NCBI GenBank assembly: GCA_032207245.1
Contig: CM063502.1
Coordinates: 116,458,197 to 116,522,196 of the forward strand
Length of the DNA: 64,000 nt
Origin: Pardosa pseudoannulata
Taxonomy: Eukaryota; Arthropoda; Arachnida; Araneae; Lycosidae
Direction: 5' to 3'
Shown here: positions 54,081-64,000 of the stretch, in pieces
How the letters are laid out: each line of letters opens with the position of its first letter
How positions within the stretch are numbered: the first letter of the stretch is position 1
The notes under the pieces: model-generated
Seen by the model: only the letters and a program-made list of their open reading frames with translations
Told to the model about the DNA's origin: nothing
Databases searched by the model: none
Program-made: the position numbers and the translations under genes

Positions 54081-54623
54081 TTAACCCTTTAAAGGTCACG
54101 ATTAAAAATTATTTCAGATTTAACGGAATTGGGTTATAAACGTTGTAAGTGAAATTTATAAATAGGAACCATATAAAAACAAATTTTACATTCCCTTGAG
54201 AGTTGGGAATATATATATATATTTTTTTTTTGGGGGGGGAGATAATTGTGAAACCTTTTCCGTTTACAGCATGAAAATAAGAGTTTTTTAAAATCAATTA
54301 TGTTGAAAGAACAATGTATAATTATCACCAAAATGACGTAAGATATAGATAACTACACAATTTTTCATTGTTCTTTTGGGTAGGTGTTTTTAATTGAAGT
54401 CATGAAGAGAAAAATTAAATTCGAGAATTTTCATGTAAAGCAACTTTAAACTAACATATTTCAAAAGGAAAAATAAGTTATGCAAAATTCTATTATCTAT
54501 TGCTATATCAAAGAGTCAATAACACAGAAAATCGAAATAAATCTTTCGAATGTTTTTAAAAACAAGAGAAAAAAGTATTCATAGCTGGTTTCGCTGTGAA
54601 ACCACTGCCCGTTAAAGGGTTAA
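54081..54623. mobile_element. TTAA-flanked element, family C copy 2
   Basis: 543 bp, TTAA at 54081-54084 and 54620-54623, termini CCCTTTAAAGG and CCCTTTAACGG. Near the right end GGTTTCGCTGTGAAACCACT is a near palindrome. Same family as 22463-22969. It contains a G run/(TA)n patch at about 54210-54240. Confidence 0.82.
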
Positions 54624-55099
54624 ATAAAATACCTCAGAGTACAGAGTATGTATCTATATATATAAATAGATAGATAGAAAGAGAGGGGAGAGAGAAGAGC
54701 ATTGATATATTCTAACACTAAGTTACAGTCAAAATATTTAATACTGCTTTTTTAATTTAAGAATTAATTTCTGTTTACACTTGTTTAATTCAAAATTGCT
54801 AGAGGGGTAATAATTTGATAAACATTAATTTAAAGTAGACTACTGAGGAAGAGAAAAATTAATTTGGAGTTCGATGGGTAAACAATTACAACAGTGCGAA
54901 GGGCTATTAATTTTTAAACATTTTATAGGTATATAAACTTTGGAATAAAAAACAGCAAAAATTATATATCTTTAGTTAATTTCAACAAATTATATAGCTG
55001 AATTGGGACTTCCAACGAAGACAATTAATAGAAATTTTCGGTCTTTGAAGTAATATTTATTTTAGTGACATGGGACATCAATTGTCCGTAAGCTTAACG
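54624..55099. other. Unannotated AT-rich DNA
   Basis: A short (TA)n/(GATA)n patch at 54655-54685; otherwise nothing recognised. Confidence 0.45.
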
Positions 55100-56660
55100 A
55101 AAATTGAATTTATGTAACGGAAAATGACTTTTTTTTTAATCTATATAACATTTGTATTGCAGGATTTGAGTAGAATATAGTAGATCTCATTTCAAAATAC
55201 TTTTACATAAACTAGTGGTAGGATGCGGTAGGATATTCATTTTTTACCAAAATACTGCAATTTGTGTTATGCAGGGAAAAATAATAAGTTTATATATTGT
55301 TTAATCTTTTTAAGTAATTGTATTTCTGAAATGCGAAAAGACAAACGATGCCAGGAAAAAATTTAAGCCTGTGTGATAGTACTAATTTTATTCATTTTCA
55401 ATAAGATTGATGAAAATGGGCATCTATGGCAAAGAAAGATACAAAAAAATCTTGTTTAGTCCAAACAATTTTATTTTTATAATGCAATCACCATATATTC
55501 GACGACGATTATAATTCAAGCACTACGAAACGATACTCGTTTCAGAATGCTATACAAATTTAAAAAATCACTTAGAGTATTTCTTTTTAATCAAAGTACT
55601 GATATTTCTGCTGTGTAGAAAATTGAATTTATGTAACGAAAAATGACTTTTTTTTAAATCTATATAACATTTGTATTACAGGGTTTGAGTAGAATATAGT
55701 AGATCTCATTTCAAAATACTTTTACATAAACTAGTGGTAGGATACGGTAAGATATTCATCTTTTACCAAAATACTGCAATTTGTGTTATGCAGGGAAAAA
55801 TAATAAGTTTATATATTGTTTAATCTTTTTAAGTAATTGTATTTCTGAAATGCGAAAAGACAAACGATGCCAGGAAAAAATTTAAGCCTGTGTGATAGTA
55901 CTAATTTTATTCATTTTCAATAAGATTGATGAAAATGGGCATCTATGGCAAAGAAAGATACAAAAAAATCTTGTTTAGTCCAAACAATTTTATTTTTATA
56001 ATGCAATCACCATATATTCGACGACGATTATAATTCAAGCACTACGAAACGATACTCGTTTCAGAATGCTATACAAATTTAAAAAATCACTTAGAGTATT
56101 TCTTTTTAATCAAAGTACTGATATTTCTGCTGTGTAGAAAATTGAATTTATGTAACGAAAAATGACTTTTTTTAAATCTATATAACATTTGTATTGCAGG
56201 GTTTGAGTAGAATATAGTAGATCTCATTTCAAAATACTTTTACATAAACTAGTGGTAGGATAGCGGTAGGATATTCATCTTTTACCAAAATACTGCAATT
56301 TGTGTTATGCAGGGAAAAATAATAAGTTTATATATTGTTTAATCTTTTTAAGTAATTGTATTTCTGAAATGCGAAAAGACAAACGATGCCAGGAAAAAAT
56401 TTAAGCCTGTGTGATAGTACTAATTTTATTCATTTTCAATAAGATTGATGAAAATGGGCATCTATGGCAAAGAAAGATACAAAAAAATCTTGTTTAGTCC
56501 AAACAATTTTATTTTTATAATGCAATCACCATATATTCGACGACGATTATAATTCAAGCACTACGAAACGATACTCGTTTCAGAATGCTATACAAATTTA
56601 AAAAATCACTTAGAGTATTTCTTTTTAATCAAAGTACTGATATTTCTGCTGTGTAGAAAA
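55100..56660. repeat. Tandem triplication, 519-bp unit
   Basis: GAATTTATGTAACG at 55106, 55625 and 56144; units are nearly identical and the last ends near 56660. Inside each unit, words such as TTGTGTTATGCAGGGAAAAA and GTAATTGTATTTCTGAAATG echo the degenerate ~350-bp units that follow. The 519-bp block looks like an amplified piece of an older repeat. Confidence 0.94.
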
Positions 56661-56689
56661 AATTATAAAATTATATATCATTGTATATT

Positions 56690-58190
56690 TCTGATTCATT
56701 ATATATCTGAAAGGAAGTAGTTAAACGGTATGAGTTGAACAAAATTTTAAACGACACAAGTTTTAGGCCCCGGCTGTAATATTTATCGGAAAGCTGTGGG
56801 GTATTGTTTCTTATATTGATTAATGAAAGTCAGAATAGTCAGCGAAAAAAAGGCCACAATTATTTTTTTTTATATAAATAATTCTATATCTGGAAATCCA
56901 ACACCAAGTGAGGCATAATGATATTCAATTCAGAGTACTTCTTTACAAAATAAAAGACTGCCGCACGAGATTTCTTTTTCATCAAAATACTGAAATTTGG
57001 ACTATGCAGAGAAAGAAATCATTCAGATATTGTTGTACATTTCTAAATAATCATATTTCTGAATATAGACATAGAACTGTAAGATTTAAACAAAACTTTA
57101 AGAAATACCAGTTTAAAGACATGGAGGTAATATTTGTTAAAAAGCTGTACGGTATTATTTTTTGTTGAATTAAAAAATGGGATAGTTAGCTAATAAAAAT
57201 GAGCATAATTAATATTTTCCTTCATCCAAGTAATTATATTTCTGTAATGCAGCACCAAACGGAAATTTAATGATACTCGTTTCAGAGTAATGCTATACAA
57301 ATTAAAAATCTGGCATTAAATTTAAGGTGATATTTCTGCTTAATCAAAATGATGAAAGTTGAGTTGTACAGAGAAATATATTAATTATATGTATTATGTA
57401 TTTCTAAATAACCATATCAAGTTAAACTTAATATAGCGAGTTAAATGAGGACTAAACGTTACGCGTTTTAGGCATCTGCGTTGATGTTTATTGGAACGCA
57501 GTGGGGTACTAATGTTCATTGGGACTATTAAAAATTAGCATAATCAGCGAAAAGTGACCAAAATTAAATGCTTCCCTCTTAATTCAAATACATTTATTTC
57601 TTAGATACAAGCGTAGAGCGGAATATAATAACAGTCCTTTCAGAGTTCTATATAAATTAAAAAACTAATGTGGGTATTTTTAACAAAATACTGAATTTAG
57701 TGCAAATAAAAATGAAAAAAAAATTATTTATTCGTATAAATCTAAGCACTTATGTTTCTAATAAGCAGACGTAGACCAATTTAAACGGTATAAGTTTTAG
57801 ACCTGTGGGGTGATATTTATTGGAAATGAGGAGTATTGTTTATCGTTGAAAGTAATGACACATGACAAAGTCAACGATAAGTTACCAAATTAATTTTTTT
57901 TATCCAAATAATTAGATTTCTATATTGCAAGTACCAACTGGTGTATAACGGTATATGATTCAGAGTGTTTCTATGTAAATTAAAAGATTGTCGAGATGTA
58001 TTTTATTCATCAGTGTACTGAAAAATTTCACCGATTGTATACGAAAAATGCCAAAGTCAAATTTATTTTTCATAAGCTTTATAATCATATTTCTGACATG
58101 AAGGTATCGTGGGTAGTAAACGAAGCGCATTTCCCTTTTTCAATTATTATTGAACAATTACAAAATCGTGGAAGGTATCTTTAACCATTT
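56690..58190. repeat. Degenerate satellite-like array, ~350-bp unit
   Basis: Phase marker TTTTAGGCCCCGG...ATTTATCGG...GGGGTATTGTTT at about 56760 recurs in decayed form at about 57113, 57467 and 57806 (TTTTAGGCATCTGCG, TTTTAGACCTGTGG). ATCATATTTCTGAnAT lies between markers. Open frames at 56908 and 57996 are by-products. Confidence 0.7.
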
Positions 58191-58749
58191 AATGCACAGT
58201 TTTTTTAAAAAAGGCAGGCCAAAAAATCAATTTTTGATGTAAAAAAACACACTTTAGAACGTTGCCTTACCAAAAAATTACAAAAATACAAAAATAATCA
58301 CAATTTTATTACAATTTTGGATTTTGATAACATTGCAGAAAATAGTCGACTATTGTAATATTCGACTACTACTGCACAAGGAACAGTAAGTGATAAGTAA
58401 AAAAGTGATAAGTAGAGAGGGATAAGTCGTAAGTGATAAGTAGAAAAAATATTAGATATATTTAAAAAATATTATATATATTATATGAAAAAAATATTAT
58501 ATATATTATATATATTTTATACTTGTATAAGTAAGTGTTATAGCTTACAATCCCATGTAAATGATAAATATCAATAAAACGATTGTTTTTTGTTTTTTTT
58601 CACATTGTTATTTTCAATTCTCGATTTCATTCGAGTGTGAAAAACTATAGCAACATAAAGTACAACGCTGCTCGAATTATCTCGAGTGTGCACAGTTTGG
58701 CCAGTTTAGCGAGCTCGAGTTGACTCGAGTGTGCACGTAAAGGGGTTAA
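58191..58749. mobile_element. TTAA-flanked element, family D
   Basis: 559 bp, TTAA at 58191-58194 and 58746-58749. Termini TTAACCATTTAATGCACA and, reversed, TTAACCCCTTTACGTGCACA. Next to the right end are two copies of CTCGAGTGTGCAC (about 58680 and 58724), with CGAGCTCGAG between. AGTGATAAGTA repeats occur at 58388-58445. No coding capacity. Confidence 0.8.
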
Positions 58750-58820
58750 CCTAATTACTGAAAGTTGCTATAAGATGTAAATAGTTCCATTAAAATGGCT
58801 TAGTATAGAAAAGGTTTTGG

Positions 58821-60044
58821 ACATAATAACTGTATTCAGTATTCTGTGAATTTATACCGTATATTTATGCAGAGATTTTCACAAACCCGGATAAACATAT
58901 TGTTATTTTTATATAGTTTGAAAAGTACATTTTCATTGTGTATGTATCTAAATTTTACTTGTTTTTACTTTAAAATCCAAGAAACATTTTAGTGTACTAT
59001 TATTTATTAAAACGCGTTATCTTTAAAGAATTTGTGGGAACAGCGAAATATCAAGAACTGCATTATCATAATAAACATTATGTGAAATGCTGGGTCAGAT
59101 CAATCGATTTAAGAACATTTGGCAAATTTAATTTGTGAGATACGCTATACGAGATATATCTTGGATTCATTTGCTATCTCTGAAGTAATTAAGCTGGCTG
59201 TTCTACAGACTTCGTTTTTAAGCCAAAACATAATAACTGTATTCAGTATTCTGTAAATTTATACCGTATATTTGTGCAGAGATTTTCACAAACCCGAATA
59301 AACATATTGTTATTTTTATATAGTTTGAAAAGTACATTTTCATTGTGTATGTATCTAAATTTTACTTGTTTTTACTTTAAAATCCAAGAAACATTTTAGT
59401 GTACTATTATTTATTAAAACGCGTTATCTTTAAAGAATTTTTGGAAACAGCGAAGTATCAAGAACTGCATTATCACAATAAACATTATGTGAAATGCTGG
59501 GTCAGATCAATCGATTTAAGAACATTTGGCAAATTTAATTTGTGAGATACGCTATACGAGATATATCTTGGATTCATTTGCTATCTCTGAAGTAATTAAG
59601 CTGGCTGTTCTACAGACTTCGTTTTTAAGCCAAAACATAATAACTGTATTCAGTATTCTGTAAATTTATACCGTATATTTGTGCAGAGATTTTCACAAAC
59701 CCGAATAAACATATTGTTATTTTTATATAGTTTGAAAAGTACATTTTCATTGTGTATGTATCTTAATTTTACTTGTTTTTACTTTAAAATCCAAGAAACA
59801 TTTTAGTGTACTATTATTTATTAAAACGCGTTATCTTTAAAGAATTTTTGGAAACAGCGAAATATCAAGAACTGCATTATCACAATAAACATTATGTGAA
59901 ATGCTGGGTCAGATCAATCGATTTAAGAACATTTGGCGAATTTAATTTGTGAGATACGCTATACGAGATATATCTTGGATTCATTTGCTATCTCTGAAGT
60001 AATTAAGTTGGCTGTTCTACAGACTTCGTTTTTAAGCCAAAACA
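58821..60044. repeat. Tandem triplication, 407-bp unit
   Basis: ACATAATAACTGTATTCAGT at 58821, 59228 and 59635; both periods are exactly 407 and the units are nearly identical. Each unit ends ...AATTAAGCTGGCTGTTCTAC...TTTTTAAGCCAAA. Confidence 0.95.
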
Positions 60045-60424
60045 TGTGCATATCACACTCCGTATTTTTTATTTTTTAAATAATCATAGTTCTGGAAAGT
60101 AGCCATCGGGTGTAAAGCGATATACGTTTCTTATTACTATAACGATAATTACAGAACCACGGGTGGGTATGTAATTTTAATCATAGTATTAAATCTGTAA
60201 TGAGATGGAAATAAATCCATTAAAATAACTCTCTGTAGAAACCCTCTTGGGCGTAAAAGGCCAAATTCCGTGTTCTGTCAATTTTTATTTTATATATCTG
60301 CAAATATTTGTACAAACTCAGTAAAACTTATTGTTACTTTGATATGTTGTTAAAAGTACAATTTCATTGTATGTACTGCATTAATGTTTATTCATTTATA
60401 CCATAAAAACAGTGAAACTCCAGT

Positions 60425-61250
60425 GTGAATGGTTATCGTTGTTGTCAAATGAAACACCTTGGTTTGTTCACTCATACACAAAATACTAGCCAAAAGTACG
60501 TGTCTGAATCTAACCTTTGGCCAGGCCGACTTCTCAACTCCATAAAATAGTCAGCTTCTAATTGGGTAAGGGAAATTTATCCCAACGAATTTAATAATAC
60601 AAGTTCTTACTTAAGCGGTTCATTTTAACTTGTTTGTTGCTTGAGAAGTCGATCTGCGTAATGAGGAGTGCAAAACAACTTCGCTTTATGAGGTTCTGTT
60701 CGTGCCTGGTTCTGGGTTAGCCTAAGTTTAAGGTCAAATGTATTCATTTTGTAATCGTTTTCAATGTTTTTCTTTTACTAGTAGTAATATTGTTTAACAG
60801 TTTAAGTTACCAGTTTAAAGGATTCTATACCATGTTTATTTGCCTTAAACCTTTTCTTTGTATGTTTTAAGTAAATTAAACGTTAGTTTTATTTTTAAAA
60901 GTTTGTTTATGTTCATTTACATTTAAAACACATTGCTGATACTCTGCAACGATAACTTTTACAATTCCATTTTTTACAATTTAAGACTGTTTAAGAAGTC
61001 TGTTTAATTTTTAGTTTGACTAAATTAGATTGACTATCAATCGTGATAGCCTGCCACGTTGGAAGAGGTGATTTCAAATCCCACATAAAGCTTGGTAGAC
61101 TCTATAGGACGAAGTCCGTCTTTAGCCTGAAATGGAATCCAGATTAAAAGGAAAGCAGTTCAATCCGGATGATCTTCGCGGAATTGGTCTGCGATTAGTA
61201 ATAAAAAATAAACGGAGCTGTTCTAACCGTTTTAATCCGGTTTAGAAATT
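60425..61250 (+). mobile_element. Probable tRNA-derived SINE of a second type, split by the LTR
   Basis: With the LTR removed it reads GTGTGAATGGTTATCGTGAT...GTGATTTCAAATCCCACA. The A-box-like AATGGTTATCGTG and the B-box-like GATTTCAAATCCC are correctly spaced, resembling a tRNA of the Val/Glu type. The body (TAGACTCTATAGGACGAAG onward) is unlike the other SINE family. The ends are approximate. Confidence 0.5.
60440..61039. mobile_element. Solo LTR, copy 2 (600 bp)
   Basis: TGTTGTC...CTATCA, flanked by a perfect 5-bp target duplication ATCGT (60435-60439, 61040-61044). Nearly identical to 31985-32586 along its whole length, with a few small indels. It is inserted within the tRNA-like head of a SINE-type sequence. 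Confidence 0.9.
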
Positions 61251-61750
61251 GATATTTTCAAAAAAAGACACGGAATTATAAGTAATTCATGAATTCAAAG
61301 GAAAAATATGGAAGTTTTATGATTTAAGAACATTTATCGCAAGTTACTTGAGGTATTAGTCTAATAACACAAATTTATATTTGCTATTTCTGGAGTAATT
61401 AACACATTGTATGCGGGACATGTACTAGGACGTTTTCTGACAATTGATACTTGAGCACGGTACACGTACTAGTACGTTTTCTAACGATTGATACTTGAGC
61501 TCGGGTTACGTACTAGTACGGGTTAGTGTAACAACATGGTTTGTTTGTAGGTACAAAAATAACGCTATATACAAGAAAACAAAGCCGAAAGTTCTTGTCC
61601 ACTACGTAGATTCTGGAATACGTAGATTCTTTAGTCAAATAAAAACTAGTTTTACATCAGTTCATCCAGAACCACAGAACAGGAAGTTTGATTAAAAAAT
61701 CAATTTAGATTTAAAATTAACTTTTTTTTTATCCTTGCGAAAATGATATT

Positions 61751-61770
61751 AAATATATGTATATTTATAT

Positions 61771-61825
<55 letters not shown>
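61751..61825. repeat. (TA)n-(TG)n microsatellite
   Basis: TA run followed by about 20 TG units, inside the family E element. Confidence 0.95.
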
Positions 61826-61826
<1 letters not shown>

Positions 61827-62201
61827 ATGTAAAAACTTAACAGTTTAATCCTAAACTAAAATTACTAACACCTCTATTAAAAAACCACCAAAGCCGCAAT
61901 TTCTTCATCTTTTTAGTGGCCTTTCGGCGTTAAACTCTTTTGTTTCCTTCCTGTTGGCGAGCTTAACTCGCCAACCTACTTTGATGGTTAAGAGCACTTA
62001 AAAGCACTTATAATTTGAAGAGTAACAAATTCCTTTCTCAAACGGTTAGAGTCTCCAAGGTTATATAAGGCTGTGGGACCATCCTTTGTTGGATTTTTGC
62101 TCTGTACGCTGCATAATAAAGATGTTATAAAACTTATCCTGAATATTCGTATTCTTGTTTCGACCACGCTACATCCGCGAAGCATAGCAGGCCAAGCTAT
62201 G

Positions 62202-62540
<339 letters not shown>

Positions 62541-62804
62541 TCTGTTTATATATTTGTTTATATATTTCAATATAAAATACGAAAAGTTGGTTAAAAAAAT
62601 TAAATAATTTTCGATCTATTGAGATTTAACTGAATAACTAAATTTACGAGCAAAACGCCCGCTCCCGGTACAATTTCGCTGCGAAATGTACACGCACATA
62701 ATATGTTAAGCTGGCTGTTCTGCTAGCCCCACTTTAAAAAAATACATTTTATTGTAACTTGAATTTAAAACCGTATTAATTTGGGTCGATTCAGTGTACT
62801 TTAA

Positions 62805-62945
62805 CTCTACTCGATGGCTAATGAAACTGGGACCTACTGTTTAGAGTCAATTCTGAAAATCAATGCCATTAGAGAGATTCACACCCAACCCGTAAATCCG
62901 AGGACCGAATTAGTCCCTACCGTTCAACCTCATTTGGCTAAAATC
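62805..62945 (-). mobile_element. Degenerate tRNA-derived SINE
   Basis: GGCTAATGAAACTGGGACCTACTG and TTTAGAGTCAATTCTGAAAATC match the reversed body of SINE copy D. The B box is decayed (AGATTCACACCC) and the head ends CCTCATTTGGCT. Tail region missing or unrecognisable. Confidence 0.65.
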
Positions 62946-64000
62946 GTACAGAAGAATAATCTCGAAATTTAGAAGTATAATAAATGGGAAGATAAATAAT
63001 GTATTGGAAAGAAATCAGTGAAAAAAAATAGTATCTTCTAAAATCAGATAAATGTAAATCCGGAAAAAAAATGTAGAACAACATTTTTATAATGCTTTTA
63101 TATCTACTGAATAAATTAACAGTTTAGGAGTTATAATGAAATAAGTCAGGATGAAATGAAATTTATGCAAATATTGCAAGATATTTATTCATCATAAAGT
63201 TTTAAGCTACTTTTCAGTTTTTATCGATTGTGTTTTAAAGATAATAAATAAGAAATTCTTATACTTCAGTTCTTAAAATAGTTTCCATTATTATAGAGTT
63301 TCTCAAAAAAACTTGCGTAAAAATAGTTGTGTATTTGTAAATTATTTGGCTAAATATAGCTTAAAATAATTGTACACATACCTGTACACATATCTACCAT
63401 CACATATACCGGAGTATTTTTATTCAAATATTTATATAGTATTAAAATTTAAAAATCTCCTAACAGTGATATAAAAAATAAAATAAACTATAAATCCAAC
63501 ATTCAAAAGTCCTCATTTATTTTTTTCCTTTATGCATTTTAAGTTATGTCCAAACACAGGCATAAATGTTTTTGGAAAAAGCACTATATTTTGTTTTCCT
63601 CCGATAAACATCCTTCAAAAAAGTTTTTATCATGATCATAGTGCTATAAGCTTTAAAGTAAACGTTTTTAAAAGACCTTAAAACTCTTTAAACTTTACGT
63701 TTAAATGGTTTAGTGGTAGCAGTAGATTTAAAAATTCCCTAAAAAAATGTATTGTTTTACTTTCCGAATACCATCAGTTTTGCATTAAGAAAGAAGTTTC
63801 TTTACATTTGAGATCTATATATGTTAATGTACTATAAATTAGATTTCTGTAGCTTTGAGTAAAATTTTAAATTCAGGAGAAATAACAGAAATTACCCCTT
63901 TTTTAATAAAACAGCGTGTAAAGATTGAAGAAAGCTTCGATTTCCAGTTCAAATATATAATTCATAATCGATACTGCATATGTAACTTATATAGCTCAGA
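62946..64000. other. Unannotated AT-rich DNA
   Basis: No gene, repeat or transposon end recognised. Confidence 0.45.

Larger units (their letters stand above)
60250..61398. repeat. Diverged fourth 407-type unit, interrupted
   Basis: 60260-60424 matches the first half of the 407-bp unit and 61300-61402 matches its second half (GATTTAAGAACATTT, TTTGCTATTTCTGGAGTAATTAA). The gap is filled by a SINE-like segment and a solo LTR. The last piece of the unit resumes after the TTAA element at 62706 (TTAAGCTGGCTGTTCTGC). Confidence 0.75.

Noticed and set aside
63704..63730. A-box-like TGGTTTAGTGGTAGCAGTAG, reminiscent of a tRNA start
   Set aside because: No B box, no T arm and no acceptor pairing downstream.

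Overview
This window is AT-rich, non-coding eukaryotic nuclear DNA. Read by eye, I find no intact host protein gene, no rRNA and no canonical tRNA. The long open frames encoding Ile-Tyr runs are (TA)n microsatellites; nearly all the others are chance frames or lie inside repeats. The transposon mix fits an arthropod, and my impression from the SINE and non-LTR sequences is an arachnid (probably a spider). That assignment is inference, not a search result. The window is probably intergenic or lies inside a very long intron.

Layout. 0-4.4 kb: a 4.3-kb element with ~1.1-kb inverted arms around a microsatellite-rich centre; the centre holds one copy of a second element that sits inside (TA)n tracts (second copy at 13.9-14.5 kb). 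4.9-8.5 kb: two 577-bp TTAA-flanked piggyBac derivatives that keep the cysteine-rich tail of the transposase (third copy at 47.5 kb), with a 265-bp triplication between them. 8.5-23 kb: mostly featureless AT-rich DNA with two other TTAA element families and several tRNA-derived SINEs. 23.2-24.7 kb: a dead non-LTR retrotransposon (reverse transcriptase end plus RNase H) on the minus strand. 24.7-33.5 kb: a run of low-copy local tandem repeats, one unit of which received a 602-bp solo LTR. 30.6 and 35.1 kb: long (TA)n-type microsatellites. 39.0-46.9 kb: three tandem arrays, with a Tigger/pogo element nested in one and a SINE nested in another. 49.4-50.3 kb: weak LTR-like or promoter-like signals. 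54.1-62.7 kb: satellite-like arrays (519-bp, ~350-bp degenerate and 407-bp units) interleaved with TTAA elements, a SINE-like relic and a second solo LTR.

Nothing here works as an operon or pathway. The content is a layered record: low-copy tandem duplications of 0.2-0.75 kb, and transposons that landed before or after each duplication. Several insertions can be read to the base because an uninterrupted neighbouring unit shows the empty site. The most notable observations are the (TA)n-embedded element, the long inverted-repeat element with hairpin tips, the five TTAA families with short repeated motifs next to one end, and the pair of solo LTRs with perfect 5-bp target duplications.
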